64,000 bases of DNA from Mycolicibacterium cosmeticum (lineage in GTDB: Bacteria > Actinomycetota > Actinomycetes > Mycobacteriales > Mycobacteriaceae), in the NCBI RefSeq assembly GCF_000613185.1, contig NZ_CCBB010000001.1, positions 620,001-684,000 on the forward strand, in the 5' to 3' direction. Both the position numbers and the translations under genes were made by a program. Below the pieces are notes generated by a model. The model made no database searches. It had not been told where the DNA came from and saw only the letters and a program-made list of their open reading frames with translations. This document shows positions 21,106 through 31,054 of the stretch, piece after piece (the first letter of the stretch is position 1; every line of letters begins with the position of its first letter).

Positions 21106-22622
21106 TCGTGGTGTCCCCCAGCGTCGAATACGGCGCGTTGTCGCCGATGCTCATCGTCCTCGGGGCCGCGGTGGCGGGCGTCTTCGTCGAAGCGCTGCTG
21201 CCGCGCCACCTCCGCTACGTCGCCCAGCGCACGCTCGCCACCGCCGGCCTCGCCGCCGCTCTGATCGCGGTGCTCGCCCTCTCCGGACATCGCGCCGGTG
21301 CCGCCATGGGGTCGGTCGCCGTCGACGGTCCCACCCTGTTCCTGCAAGCCGCCGTCCTGATCACCGGCCTCCTGGCGCTGGCCCCCATCGCCCGGCATCG
21401 ATTGGATGCCTTCGCCCCTGCGGCCGCTCTCACGCCCGCTTCGGCCGCGGAACGTTCCGCCACCTCGCTCGGCATACAGCAGACGGAGGTCTTTCCGCTG
21501 GTGATGTTCACCGTCAGTGGGATGCTCCTGCTTCCGGCGGCCGCGGACCTGCTGACCATGTTCGTATCGTTGGAGGTGCTGTCCCTACCGCTGTACGTGC
21601 TGTGTGGGCTGACTCGCCGGCGCCGGGTGCTGGCTCAGGAGTCGTCGCTGAAATACTTTCTGTTGGGCGCCTTCTCGTCGGCATTCTTCCTGTACGGCAC
21701 CGCCCTGCTGTACGGCTGTTCCGGCACCTTCGACCTCACCGGTATCGCCGCGGCCATCAGCGCCGGCCACGCCGATCCCGCGCTTGCCTCGGCGGGCACC
21801 GCCCTTGTCGCCGTGGGGGTGTTGTTCAAGGTCGGCGCCGTGCCATTCCACGCATGGGTACCCGATGTCTACCAGGGTGCCCCGACTCCGATCACCGGGC
21901 TGATGGCCGCCGGTACGAAACTCGCGGGCTTCGGGGCGCTGCTGCGGCTGTTCTATGTCGCCCTGCCGGGGTTGATGGACCAGTGGCGCCCGCTGCTGGG
22001 TGCGGTGGCGGTGCTGACCATGGTGTTCGGCAGCGTGGTGATGGTGTCCCAGACGGATGTCAAACGCATGCTGGCCTATTCGTCGATCTCCACCGTCGGG
22101 TTCGTGCTGCTCGGTGTGACCGCGCCGAACACCGGAGTGGCACCCACCATGTTCTACGTTCTCGTCTACGGCGTCAGTACGGTGGGTGCGTTCACCGTGA
22201 TAGGACTCATTCGCGGTGGTGATGGGCTGGAAGACAACGATATCGAGCACTGGGCCGGCTTCGGCCGGCGTTCACCGCTTCCGGCCGCCGCGCTGGCACT
22301 GTTTCTCCTGGCAGCGGCGGGAGTACCACTGACGAGTGGATTCGTCGCCAAGTTCGGTGTCTTCTCCGCTTCGCTTGCGGCGGGCAACGGGGTCCTGGTA
22401 CTGGTGGCCGTCGCCTGCAGCGCCATCGCCGCGTACGCCTATGCCCGGGTGATATTGACGATCTTCTTCGCTCCGGCCGGAGGGCAGACGCCGGAGCTTG
22501 CCCGAGCCACCCCGGCCACCGTCGTGGGCGTGTGGGTGGCCGCGGCGGCGACGGTGCTGATAGGTGTCGCACCACAGCCGCTGCTGTCACTGGCGAGCAA
22601 CGCCGCAGATTTCCTGCATTGA
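21102..22622 (+). CDS. nuoN: NADH-quinone oxidoreductase subunit N
   Basis: 506-residue antiporter-like subunit, last of the nuo operon. Landmarks are FVSLEVLSLPLYVLCGL, GVLFKVGAVPFHAWVPDVYQGAPTPITGLMAAGTK and VKRMLAYSSISTVGF. Start GTG at 21102 overlaps the nuoM TGA. With this gene the complex I set A-N is complete and in canonical order. Confidence 0.97.
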   Translation: MIVVSPSVEYGALSPMLIVLGAAVAGVFVEALLPRHLRYVAQRTLATAGLAAALIAVLALSGHRAGAAMGSVAVDGPTLFLQAAVLITGLLALAPIARHRLDAFAPAAALTPASAAERSATSLGIQQTEVFPLVMFTVSGMLLLPAAADLLTMFVSLEVLSLPLYVLCGLTRRRRVLAQESSLKYFLLGAFSSAFFLYGTALLYGCSGTFDLTGIAAAISAGHADPALASAGTALVAVGVLFKVGAVPFHAWVPDVYQGAPTPITGLMAAGTKLAGFGALLRLFYVALPGLMDQWRPLLGAVAVLTMVFGSVVMVSQTDVKRMLAYSSISTVGFVLLGVTAPNTGVAPTMFYVLVYGVSTVGAFTVIGLIRGGDGLEDNDIEHWAGFGRRSPLPAAALALFLLAAAGVPLTSGFVAKFGVFSASLAAGNGVLVLVAVACSAIAAYAYARVILTIFFAPAGGQTPELARATPATVVGVWVAAAATVLIGVAPQPLLSLASNAADFLH

Positions 22623-22751
22623 CGGATTGAGTCCGGGCTAGGGGCGCCGGGCGGATACCCCGCCGAATCCCCTGTGCGGGGGCGGCGCGGCCCCGCCGGA
22701 CGGACCACCATGGTTGGTAGCCCGTTCTGCACCGACGATTCGGAGAAGGCC

Positions 22752-22940
22752 ATGACTCTCGCACCTGTCAGCTGCGCTTCGTTGCTCATCGCCGGCGACC
22801 GGGTACGGGTGGCGCACGGTGTCTTCGGACGCCTGGGCCGGGTCTCGTCCACCTCGCCGGGTCACGTCTTCATCCGATACGACGACGGGGCGCGCGAGAT
22901 GATCGATCCCACCCGACGGCCATTGTGGGTGCTGCGATGA
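22752..22940 (+). CDS. Small beta-rich protein after nuoN, unknown
   Basis: 62-residue protein: the segment GDRVRVAHGVFGRLGRVSSTSPGHVFIRYDDG looks like a small KOW/SH3-type barrel. A GGAGAAGG lies six bases before the ATG at 22752, supporting translation. Its stop overlaps the ATG of the next small ORF (ATGA), so the two are coupled. 130 bases separate it from nuoN. No family recognised; a complex I or respiratory accessory role is only suggested by position. Confidence 0.6.
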   Translation: MTLAPVSCASLLIAGDRVRVAHGVFGRLGRVSSTSPGHVFIRYDDGAREMIDPTRRPLWVLR

Positions 22941-23095
22941 CGTCCGAGATCACCCACGGCACGACATCTTCCACACTGCGCAGGACGCAGAACACCACGC
23001 AGTGGGCGCTGCTGTGGATTCTGATGCGGGGGCTCGACATCGCACTCGTCACGGGATTCGTCGGGTTGGTGGTGTGGGGTCTGCGCCAGCTGTGA
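22937..23095 (+). CDS. 52-residue single-helix membrane peptide
   Basis: A small ORF with ATG overlapping the preceding stop (ATGA). It encodes a polar N-terminus (MTSEITHGTTSSTLRRTQN) and one hydrophobic helix of about 25 residues interrupted by RGLD (QWALLWILM...IALVTGFVGLVVWGL), ending RQL. Translational coupling and an immediately following hairpin support it as the last gene of the transcript. Function unknown; small one-helix proteins of this sort are often accessory subunits of respiratory complexes. Confidence 0.55.
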   Translation: MTSEITHGTTSSTLRRTQNTTQWALLWILMRGLDIALVTGFVGLVVWGLRQL

Positions 23096-23110
23096 GCGGG
23101 CTGCGCCCGC
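23096..23110 (+). terminator. Short hairpin after the small membrane ORF
   Basis: GCGGGC-TGC-GCCCGC starts at the base after the stop codon of the 52-residue ORF; a GC-rich hairpin without a T-tract, the usual form in mycobacteria. Confidence 0.45.
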
Positions 23111-23133
23111 CCCCGATATCGACGGCACGACGA

Positions 23134-23170
23134 AGCGCGGGCGGTGATCGAGATGATCACCGCCCGCGCT
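23134..23170. terminator. Perfect 16-bp stem-loop, bidirectional terminator
   Basis: Arms AGCGCGGGCGGTGATC (23134-23149) and its exact complement (23155-23170) enclose a GAGAT loop. It sits between the rightward nuo transcript and the end of the leftward aldolase gene, nine bases after the latter's stop, so it can end both transcripts. Confidence 0.8.
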
Positions 23171-23179
23171 GACACAGCG

Positions 23180-24178
23180 TCAATTCACCTGCACCGCAAC
23201 CCGCATCCGCACCGCTGCACCGTTTGCCCGGACGTGCCGCAACAGCGCCTCCTGGCCCGCACCGATCAGGTCCGGATCCCCGTGCCATGCCGACAACGCC
23301 GGCGACACCAACGCCCGGCCGAACGAGAACGTCAACGGCCACGGTGTCTGGTGCGCCTGCATCGCTTCCAGATTTGCCGTCGCCCGCTCGGGTTCCTGAC
23401 CGCCGGACAGGAATGCCACGCCGGCCAAGTGGTCGGGCCACGTCCGCAGCACCGCCACGGTCAGTTCGGCGACCTCCTCCGGTGTGGACGGCCGGATATA
23501 GCGGTCACCCTCGACGACCATGTTCGGTTTGAGCACGATGCCCGCCAGATCGACATTCAACAGGGCCAACTCGGCACGCACCGCGGCGTGGATCTCGTTC
23601 GTCACGTCTCGACAGACACCGCGATTGTGGGCGCCGTCCATCAACACCTCCGGCTCGACGATTGGCACGATGCCGGCCTGTTGACAGGCTGCGGCGTAAC
23701 GGGCCAGCGCGTTCGCGTTGGCCCGGATCGCGCCCCGGCTCGGGGTGTGTTCCCCGATGACGAACACGGCGCGCCATTTCGCGAATGCAGCACCCATGGC
23801 CGCGTATTCGGCCAGCCGCTGGGGCAGTCCGTCCAGCCCTTCGGTGATGGTCTCACCGTCCAGACCAGGGCAGGGTTTGGCGCCGGTGTCCACCTTGATA
23901 CCCGGCAGGATTCCGAGCGCCGATACGGCCAGGGGGAAAGGTGTTCCGTCACCGAATGTTTGGCGCAGCGTCTCGTCGCAGAAGATGATGCCGGACACGC
24001 TGTCCGACAGTCCGGGAGCGGAAGCCAATAACTCGCGGTAGATTCGCCGATTCTCGGCGGTCGGCTCGACGCCGTTCTCCTGTAGCCGTTTCGACATGGT
24101 GGCCACACTCTCGTCCGCGGCCAGAATCCCTTTTCCTGGCGCCATCATCGTCGCCGCGATCTCTGGGCAGCTGGTCAT
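23180..24178 (-). CDS. fda: Fructose-bisphosphate aldolase class I
   Basis: 332-residue class I (Schiff-base) aldolase. It resembles the FbaB-independent, animal-like class I family: APGKGILAADES at the N-terminus, RELLASAPGLSDSVSGIIFCDETL, GIKVDTG, VEPEVLMDGAH, the Schiff-base strand GIVLKPNMV and GVAFLSGGQ, ending in a variable tail. In the Calvin cycle it condenses triose phosphates to fructose bisphosphate (and erythrose-4-P with DHAP to sedoheptulose bisphosphate). ATG 24178 is preceded by AGGACA; a longer frame begins 33 bases upstream but has no family similarity. Divergent from cbbL across a 171-bp region with palindromes, suggesting shared regulation. Mycobacterial housekeeping aldolase is class II, so this is a specialised copy. 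Confidence 0.93.
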   Translation of the reverse strand: MTSCPEIAATMMAPGKGILAADESVATMSKRLQENGVEPTAENRRIYRELLASAPGLSDSVSGIIFCDETLRQTFGDGTPFPLAVSALGILPGIKVDTGAKPCPGLDGETITEGLDGLPQRLAEYAAMGAAFAKWRAVFVIGEHTPSRGAIRANANALARYAAACQQAGIVPIVEPEVLMDGAHNRGVCRDVTNEIHAAVRAELALLNVDLAGIVLKPNMVVEGDRYIRPSTPEEVAELTVAVLRTWPDHLAGVAFLSGGQEPERATANLEAMQAHQTPWPLTFSFGRALVSPALSAWHGDPDLIGAGQEALLRHVRANGAAVRMRVAVQVN

Positions 24179-24210
24179 TTGGCGTGTCCTTCTGTGAGTT
24201 GGTCGAAGCA

Positions 24211-25780
<1,570 letters not shown>

Positions 25781-25798
25781 ACCAGAGCGGAGCGCACC

Positions 25799-26224
25799 AT
25801 GCGGATCACCCAGGGCACCTTCTCGTACCTGCCCGACTTCACCGACGAAGAGATCACCGCCCAGATCGACTATGCGCTGGAGAACAACTGGCCGCTGTCG
25901 GTCGAATTCACCGACGACCCGCATCCGCGGAACGTCTACTGGGAGATGTGGGGCCTACCGATGTTCGACCTCAAGGACGCCGCCGGCGTGCTGCTCGAGG
26001 TCAACAGTTGCCGCAGTGCACACCCGAACCACTACGTCCGGCTGAATGCCTACGATGCCCGCCTCGGCCGGCAGACGACGGCGTTCTCGTTCATCGTGCA
26101 GCGGCCCGCCGAGGAGCCCGGTTTCCGGTTGGACCGGGCCGAAGGATCCGACCGCAGAATCGGGTACAGCACCGTCGCGTACGCCGCCCAAAAACCGCAC
26201 GGTCGACGATACGTCTCGCCGTGA
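25799..26224 (+). CDS. cbbS: RuBisCO small subunit, red-type
   Basis: 141-residue small subunit. [58 protein letters not shown] is typical of red-type subunits, as is the long C-terminal extension beyond [25 protein letters not shown] (a beta-hairpin in red-type enzymes). A GGAG ribosome-binding site precedes the ATG. Stop overlaps the GTG of the following gene, so a three-gene cbbLS-orf operon is likely. Confidence 0.97.
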   Translation: MRITQGTFSYLPDFTDEEITAQIDYALENNWPLSVEFTDDPHPRNVYWEMWGLPMFDLKDAAGVLLEVNSCRSAHPNHYVRLNAYDARLGRQTTAFSFIVQRPAEEPGFRLDRAEGSDRRIGYSTVAYAAQKPHGRRYVSP

Positions 26225-26811
26225 CCGACGCAGTGGTCGAACCGGGGTCCGTCGATCGGTTGTACACGATCGACGGACTCCCGGTTCAGGTGAGCCTTCT
26301 CGGACCAAGGGATGGCAGGTCGGTCGTCCTGTTGAGCCAGTTGCCCTGGGATATCGGCTCATACCAGGATATTCAGGAGCGGCTGCGGGTGGCGCGCATC
26401 CAGTCCGTCCAGATTTCGGCGAACCGGCCACTCTCGGCCAAGGCGGTCATCGGGCTGTTCGACGCGTTCGACGTGCGCTCTGCGGTGGTCGTGGGTGATC
26501 GCGCCGGCGCCGACATGGCCTGGCAGACCGCGGCCCACCACCCGCAGCGCGTGACCGGCCTCGTCGTCATCGACCGTGGGCACCCCCGCGCCGCCGACAT
26601 CACCGGAACCGTGCGCGACAGAAGCTGCCCACTGGTGCTGGCGAACACCACCACCCTCGTGAGTACCGCGAGCCACCATTCCGTCGCCCGGGCCAGCCGC
26701 CGGCACGTGCGTGGCGACTTCCGCATCACCGAACTGGCGGGTTGCCGGGGCTCGCGGCACTTCACCTCCCAACTGAGCACCGAGATCGTGTTGCGCAGCC
26801 TCACCAGCTGA
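26221..26811 (+). CDS. Degenerate alpha/beta-hydrolase-like protein
   Basis: 196-residue protein coupled to cbbS (GTGA overlap). The fold outline of an alpha/beta-hydrolase is visible ([27 protein letters not shown], then [34 protein letters not shown]), but the nucleophile elbow reads G-D-R-A-G: arginine replaces the catalytic serine. The usual oxyanion HG motif is also missing (SQLPWDIG). It is short for the family, with most of the cap and C-terminal part lost. Presumably non-catalytic; it may be a RuBisCO-associated accessory or simply a decaying gene. Codon use and GC match the neighbours, so an active constraint is plausible. Confidence 0.65.
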   Translation: MTDAVVEPGSVDRLYTIDGLPVQVSLLGPRDGRSVVLLSQLPWDIGSYQDIQERLRVARIQSVQISANRPLSAKAVIGLFDAFDVRSAVVVGDRAGADMAWQTAAHHPQRVTGLVVIDRGHPRAADITGTVRDRSCPLVLANTTTLVSTASHHSVARASRRHVRGDFRITELAGCRGSRHFTSQLSTEIVLRSLTS

Positions 26812-26827
26812 TCTGACGGGCCGGTGG

Positions 26828-27967
26828 TCAACTCTCCAGACTCTGCGGCCAGCGTTGTTCGATCCTGCCCAATCGCCACACCATCAGGGCGAGCAGCCAG
26901 GTCACGATGAAGACACCGACGATGACATAACCGATGTGGTCCAGGTTGATGCCCGCGATCGCCGCGAGCGGCCCGGAATCGATGCGCAGCCGATCGGCGA
27001 GCACACCGACCAATTCGATCGTTCCGATGATCAACGCGACGGCAACCGACATCGAGGTGACGGTGAAGTTGTAGAAGATCTTGCGCACCGGCTTGGCGAA
27101 CGCCCAGCCGTAGGCATAGTTCATGAACACGCCATCAGTGGTGTCCATCAGACACATGCCGGCAGCGAACAGGATCGGCAGCACCAGGACGGCCGAGACC
27201 GGCAGACTGAACGCGGCCGCACCGCCGGCGAGCACGAGAAGCCCGACCTCGGTGGCAGTGTCGAAGCCGAGGCCGAACAGCGCCCCGATCGGATAGATAT
27301 GCCAGGGTTTGGTCACCGACTTGGTCAGGCCGCCGAGAAAACGATTCATGAAGCCCCGCGAGTCGAGGCGGCGTTCGAGTGCGGCCTCGTCGTAACGGCC
27401 CTGCCGGAGTTCCCGGAAGACCTTGACGATGCCCAGCAGCGAGAACAAGTTCACGATCCCGATCACCCAGAGGAAGATGCCGGACACCGAAGGACCGATC
27501 AGCGCCGTGAGGGTGTGCAGGGTCGAGTCGTCGTCTCGGATGGGGCCGACCACTGCCCGCACACCCAGCGCGAGGAAGAGCGACAGGGTGAAGACGATGC
27601 TCGAGTGCCCGAGCGAGAACCAGAATCCGACCGACAGCGGCCTGCGATCGGCGCCCCGTTCGATATTGTCGGCCATCAGTTTTCGGGTGGTGTTGTCGAC
27701 GGCCGCGATGTGGTCGGCATCGAAGGCGTGCCGCAACCCGAGCGTGTAGGCAAGGATGCCGACGCCGGCGGTGAACACCGGGTGGTCACCGCCGAGTCGG
27801 TAGTTGTTCGGCACGACCAGTACCAGCAACACCGCGAATCCGACCAGATGCAGCAGCGCGATGAACGTGTACATGCCGGCCAGGGCTGCCTTGTCACCCG
27901 GTGACGTGTTGCCGCGGAACCGAGCGGTCCTGCCGGCGGCCACCGGGTGGTCTGCGGAGTTCACCAT
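26828..27967 (-). CDS. hoxN: HoxN/NicT-family nickel/cobalt permease
   Basis: Secondary transporter of the NiCoT family, 379 residues from the preferred ATG at 27967. The family signature RHAFDADHIAAVDN lies in the second transmembrane region; further motifs are LGHSSIVF and LFGLGFDTATEVGLL, with about eight membrane helices. It would import nickel for the NiFe hydrogenase encoded next door, or cobalt for the nitrile hydratase further right; nickel fits the position better. An in-frame ATG at 28021 would add 18 residues but lies on a palindrome (27997-28015), so the ATG at 27967 is chosen. Convergent with the cbbLS operon and downstream of cbbP on the same strand. Confidence 0.9.
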   Translation of the reverse strand: MVNSADHPVAAGRTARFRGNTSPGDKAALAGMYTFIALLHLVGFAVLLVLVVPNNYRLGGDHPVFTAGVGILAYTLGLRHAFDADHIAAVDNTTRKLMADNIERGADRRPLSVGFWFSLGHSSIVFTLSLFLALGVRAVVGPIRDDDSTLHTLTALIGPSVSGIFLWVIGIVNLFSLLGIVKVFRELRQGRYDEAALERRLDSRGFMNRFLGGLTKSVTKPWHIYPIGALFGLGFDTATEVGLLVLAGGAAAFSLPVSAVLVLPILFAAGMCLMDTTDGVFMNYAYGWAFAKPVRKIFYNFTVTSMSVAVALIIGTIELVGVLADRLRIDSGPLAAIAGINLDHIGYVIVGVFIVTWLLALMVWRLGRIEQRWPQSLES

Positions 27968-27996
27968 TGCGGCCCGTCCGATCACTTTGGCATGGT

Positions 27997-28015
27997 CAAC
28001 CCGCGTAACGGGTTG
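27997..28015. promoter_or_regulatory. Palindrome upstream of the Ni/Co permease
   Basis: CAACCCG-CGTAA-CGGGTTG, a perfect 7-bp inverted repeat, 30 bases upstream of the chosen ATG. Candidate metal-responsive operator. Confidence 0.5.
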
Positions 28016-28062
28016 GGGCATCGGGTTGGATCCGTGGCGACCACTTTCTTGCCACGCCTGGT

Positions 28063-28075
28063 GAGCGTAACGCTC
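28063..28075. promoter_or_regulatory. Second GCGTAACG palindrome upstream of permease
   Basis: GAGCG-TAA-CGCTC; it shares the core GCGTAACG with the palindrome at 27997-28015, about 63 bp centre to centre (six helical turns). Both may bind the same regulator. Confidence 0.4.
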
Positions 28076-28144
28076 CCCTGATCATGTGTACAGATGGACA
28101 GATGCACTTTTTAGCTTGAGCGCCTGGGCATTTCACCCACTGGT

Positions 28145-28167
28145 CACCGTCGGACGCCGGGACGGTG
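28145..28167 (-). terminator. Hairpin after cbbP
   Basis: CACCGTC-N9-GACGGTG just beyond the cbbP stop (28175). A GC-rich stem-loop likely to end or attenuate the hyp-cbb transcript before the permease gene. Confidence 0.5.
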
Positions 28168-28174
28168 CCCCGGG

Positions 28175-29059
28175 CTAGCGCGCGACCAGTTCCGCTTTGC
28201 GGCGCTCGACGATCCGCAGGATCATCGGCGTGAAGATCAGCTGCATGGCCAGGTCCATCTTGCCGCCGGGGCAGACGATGGTGTTGGGCCGCGACATGAA
28301 CGAATCATGCAACATGTCGAGCAGGTACGGGAAGTCGATACCGTGCGGGTCGCGGAACCTGATGATCAACATCGATTCATCGGCGGTGGGAATGCTCCTG
28401 GCGATGAACGGGTTCGAGGTGTCCACCACCGGTACCCGTTGGAAGTTGACGTCGGTATGGGAGAACTGTGGGCAGATGTAGTTCACATAATCGGGCATCC
28501 GACGCAGAATGGTGTCGGTGACGGCCTCGGAGGTGTATCCCCGTACCACCCTGTCGCGGTGCAGCTTCTGGATCCACTCCAGATTGATCACCGGCACCAC
28601 GCCGATGCGCAGGTCGGCATATCGTGCGACGTTGACGGTGTCGGTGACGACCGCACCGTGCAGGCCCTCGTAGAACAGCACGTCGGTACCCTCCGGGATT
28701 TCCTCCCATGCGGTGAACGTGCCCGGCTCCTGACCGTAGGGCGCCGCCTCCCCGTCATCGTGAAGGTATCTGCGGAACTTCCCCGTCCCGGTTTCGCCAT
28801 AGGTGCGGAACAACTCCTCGAGTTCCTCGAAGAGGTTGGACTGGGGACCGAAATGACTGAACGTGTGATCGCCACGCGCGTGCGCATCGGCGATCTCGGC
28901 CTTCATCTGCACACGGTCGAAGCGGTGGAAGCTGTCCCCCTCCACGTAGGCGACATCGACCTGTTCACGCCGGAATATCTGCTGGAAGGTTCGCATCACC
29001 GAGGTGGTGCCGGCCCCCGAGGAGCCGGTGACGGAGACGATGGGGTGGATTCGCGACAT
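28175..29059 (-). CDS. cbbP: Phosphoribulokinase
   Basis: 294-residue bacterial-type phosphoribulokinase, phosphorylating ribulose 5-phosphate to RuBP, the second unique Calvin-cycle enzyme. Nucleotide-binding loop GSSGAGTTSV at residues 12-21, substrate region VEGDSFHRFDRVQMK, LFYEGLHG (catalytic acidic strand) and RDRVVRGYTSEAVTDTILRRMPDY. Length fits the class I family. ATG 29059 follows the cbbF stop after five bases. No obvious regulatory cysteines of the plant type. Function is essentially certain when combined with RuBisCO in the same region. Confidence 0.97.
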   Translation of the reverse strand: MSRIHPIVSVTGSSGAGTTSVMRTFQQIFRREQVDVAYVEGDSFHRFDRVQMKAEIADAHARGDHTFSHFGPQSNLFEELEELFRTYGETGTGKFRRYLHDDGEAAPYGQEPGTFTAWEEIPEGTDVLFYEGLHGAVVTDTVNVARYADLRIGVVPVINLEWIQKLHRDRVVRGYTSEAVTDTILRRMPDYVNYICPQFSHTDVNFQRVPVVDTSNPFIARSIPTADESMLIIRFRDPHGIDFPYLLDMLHDSFMSRPNTIVCPGGKMDLAMQLIFTPMILRIVERRKAELVAR

Positions 29060-29064
29060 GGTGG

Positions 29065-30174
29065 TCAGCCGATCGCTTCCCGGAACAGGCCCCGCGTGCC
29101 GTAGAGCGGAAGCGTGGTCGGCGGGTCATAGGGCTGACAGTGATACTCGGCGATGCGCTCGACCTCGTCGCGGGCGCCGAAGATCAGCGAGATCCGTTGG
29201 TGGATATCGCTGGGCACCACATCCAGAATCCGCTCCCGACCAGTCGTCGCAACGCCACCGGCCTGTTCGATGAGAAACGCCATCGGGTTGGCCTCGTAGA
29301 GCAGCCGGAGTCGACCCGCCTTGGCCGGCTGTTTGGAGTCGCGCGGATAGAGGAAGACGCCGCCCCGACTCAGGATTCGGTGTGTCTCGGCGACCAGGGA
29401 CGCCACCCAGCGCATGTTGAAGTCCCGGCCTCGTGGTCCGGACCGGCCGGCCAGGCACTCGGACACGTACCGTTGCACGGCGGGTTCCCAGAAACGCTGG
29501 TTCGATGCGTTGATCGCGAATTCCTTGGCCGTCGAGGGAATCTTGATCGATTCCCTGGTGAGGAAGAACTCCCCCACGCTCGGGTCGAGCGTGAATGCGT
29601 GCACCCCGGTGCCGACGGTGAGCACGATCATGGTCGAGGGTCCGTAGATGGCGTAGCCGGCACACACCTGCCGACTGCCCTGCTGCAGGAAGTCCTCCGC
29701 GGTCGGGTCGACGCCGGGGTTGGGTGCCCGCAGGATCGAGAAGATGCTGCCCACCGACACGTTGACGTCGATATTCGACGACCCGTCCAGCGGATCGAAC
29801 ACCAACAGGTATTTCCCGCGCGGATGGCACTCCGGTAGCCGGTAGGGCTGCTCGAGTTCCTCGGACACCATGCCGGCAACGTAGCCACTCCACTCGGTGG
29901 CCCGCAGGAAGTAATCGTTGGCCAGGACATCCAGCTTCTGCTGCGTCTCGCCCTGGACGTTCACGTTGTCCACCGAACCGAGCACTCCACCCAGCGCACC
30001 GACGGCAACGCGATTGGCGATGGCCTTGCACGCCAGGGCAACGTCGAGCACCAGCCGGTTGAGTTCGCCGGACGCACCGGGGTGCCGTCGGCGCTCTTCG
30101 ATCAGAAACTGCACCAGCGTGGTGCGTTCGGTCAGCATGTCGTTGAGGATGTCCCCCCGAGCCCGTTCGGCCAT
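29065..30174 (-). CDS. cbbF: Fructose-1,6-bisphosphatase class I
   Basis: 369-residue class I FBPase removing the C1 phosphate of fructose bisphosphate (in such operons often also sedoheptulose bisphosphate). Metal/phosphate motifs: SEELEQP, FDPLDGSSNIDVNVSVGSIFSI and YEANPMAFLIEQAGG. Start ATG 30174; a TTG two codons upstream is also possible. Mycobacterial gluconeogenic FBPase is the unrelated GlpX class II type, so a class I enzyme here marks a dedicated Calvin-cycle gene. It sits between hypB and cbbP on one strand, tying carbon fixation and hydrogenase maturation into one transcript. Confidence 0.96.
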   Translation of the reverse strand: MAERARGDILNDMLTERTTLVQFLIEERRRHPGASGELNRLVLDVALACKAIANRVAVGALGGVLGSVDNVNVQGETQQKLDVLANDYFLRATEWSGYVAGMVSEELEQPYRLPECHPRGKYLLVFDPLDGSSNIDVNVSVGSIFSILRAPNPGVDPTAEDFLQQGSRQVCAGYAIYGPSTMIVLTVGTGVHAFTLDPSVGEFFLTRESIKIPSTAKEFAINASNQRFWEPAVQRYVSECLAGRSGPRGRDFNMRWVASLVAETHRILSRGGVFLYPRDSKQPAKAGRLRLLYEANPMAFLIEQAGGVATTGRERILDVVPSDIHQRISLIFGARDEVERIAEYHCQPYDPPTTLPLYGTRGLFREAIG

Positions 30175-30228
30175 CCCCAATCTGGGTGGTGCGCGGGGTG
30201 GCCGAGCCGTCGCGCCGCTGTCCCGGCC

Positions 30229-31050
30229 TCAGTATCCCGGCGGTGTTGCGCTGCACGCCCGCTGGTGCAGGGCGAGCAGCCAATCACACCAGGCCTCGAT
30301 ACCGGCGCCGGTCCGCGCGCTGGTCTCCAGGACCGCGACACCGGGGTTCACCGCATTGAGATTGGCGTAGAAAGCGGCGAGGTCGTAGTCGAGATGTGGT
30401 AGCAGGTCGGTCTTGTTCACGATGACCAGTTCCACCGACCGGAACATCACCGGATACTTCAGCGGCTTCTCCTCGCCTTCGGTGACGGAGTAGACCATCA
30501 CCCCGGCATGGCAGCCCACGTCGAATTCGGCAGGGCAAACCAGGTTTCCGACATTCTCGATGACGACAAGGTCGAGCTCGGCAAGCGGCAGCCTGGGCAT
30601 GGCCGACCGCACCATGGGTGCGTCGAGATGACATTCACCGCCGAATCCGTCGGCGGTGTTGATCAGCGCGATCGAAGCACCGAAACCGGTGAGGCGATCG
30701 GCATCGATACTCGTCTCGATGTCGCCCTCGATCACGCCGATACGCAACCGGCCCCGCAACCGGCGCAACGTCTCGGCCAGCAGGGTGGTCTTGCCCGCCC
30801 CCGGCGAGGACATCACGTTCACCGCGGTGAGCCCTGCCGCCGTGAAATCGCGCCGGTTGTCGGCCGCGGCGCGGTCATTCTCGGCAAAGACGTTCTCCAG
30901 CACCATGACCCGCTCCGCACCGGTCGCGTACCCCGAATGGTCACCGTGCGGGCTCAGCGCCGAACCGCGGTCATCGTGATGGTGATGGTGGTGATCGCCG
31001 TGCGCGTGCTCGTGCTCGGTACCGTCGTCGTGTCGATGGAATCGCCCCAT
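30229..31050 (-). CDS. hypB: Hydrogenase nickel-insertion GTPase HypB
   Basis: 273-residue SIMIBI GTPase that delivers nickel with HypA. N-terminal histidine-rich stretch (residues 10-28, many His) probably stores nickel; the high-affinity CxxCGC motif of E. coli HypB is absent. P-loop SSPGAGKTTLL at about 80-90, switch motif EGDIETSIDADRL, metal-site GGECHLDA, ENVGNLVCPAEFDVG and NKTDLL. Stop is 54 bases before cbbF; start four bases after the hypA stop. Confidence 0.96.
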   Translation of the reverse strand: MGRFHRHDDGTEHEHAHGDHHHHHHDDRGSALSPHGDHSGYATGAERVMVLENVFAENDRAAADNRRDFTAAGLTAVNVMSSPGAGKTTLLAETLRRLRGRLRIGVIEGDIETSIDADRLTGFGASIALINTADGFGGECHLDAPMVRSAMPRLPLAELDLVVIENVGNLVCPAEFDVGCHAGVMVYSVTEGEEKPLKYPVMFRSVELVIVNKTDLLPHLDYDLAAFYANLNAVNPGVAVLETSARTGAGIEAWCDWLLALHQRACSATPPGY

Positions 31051-31054
31051 GACC

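Noticed and set aside
26855..27904. 349-residue plus-strand frame rich in charged residues
   Set aside because: Antisense of the nickel permease.
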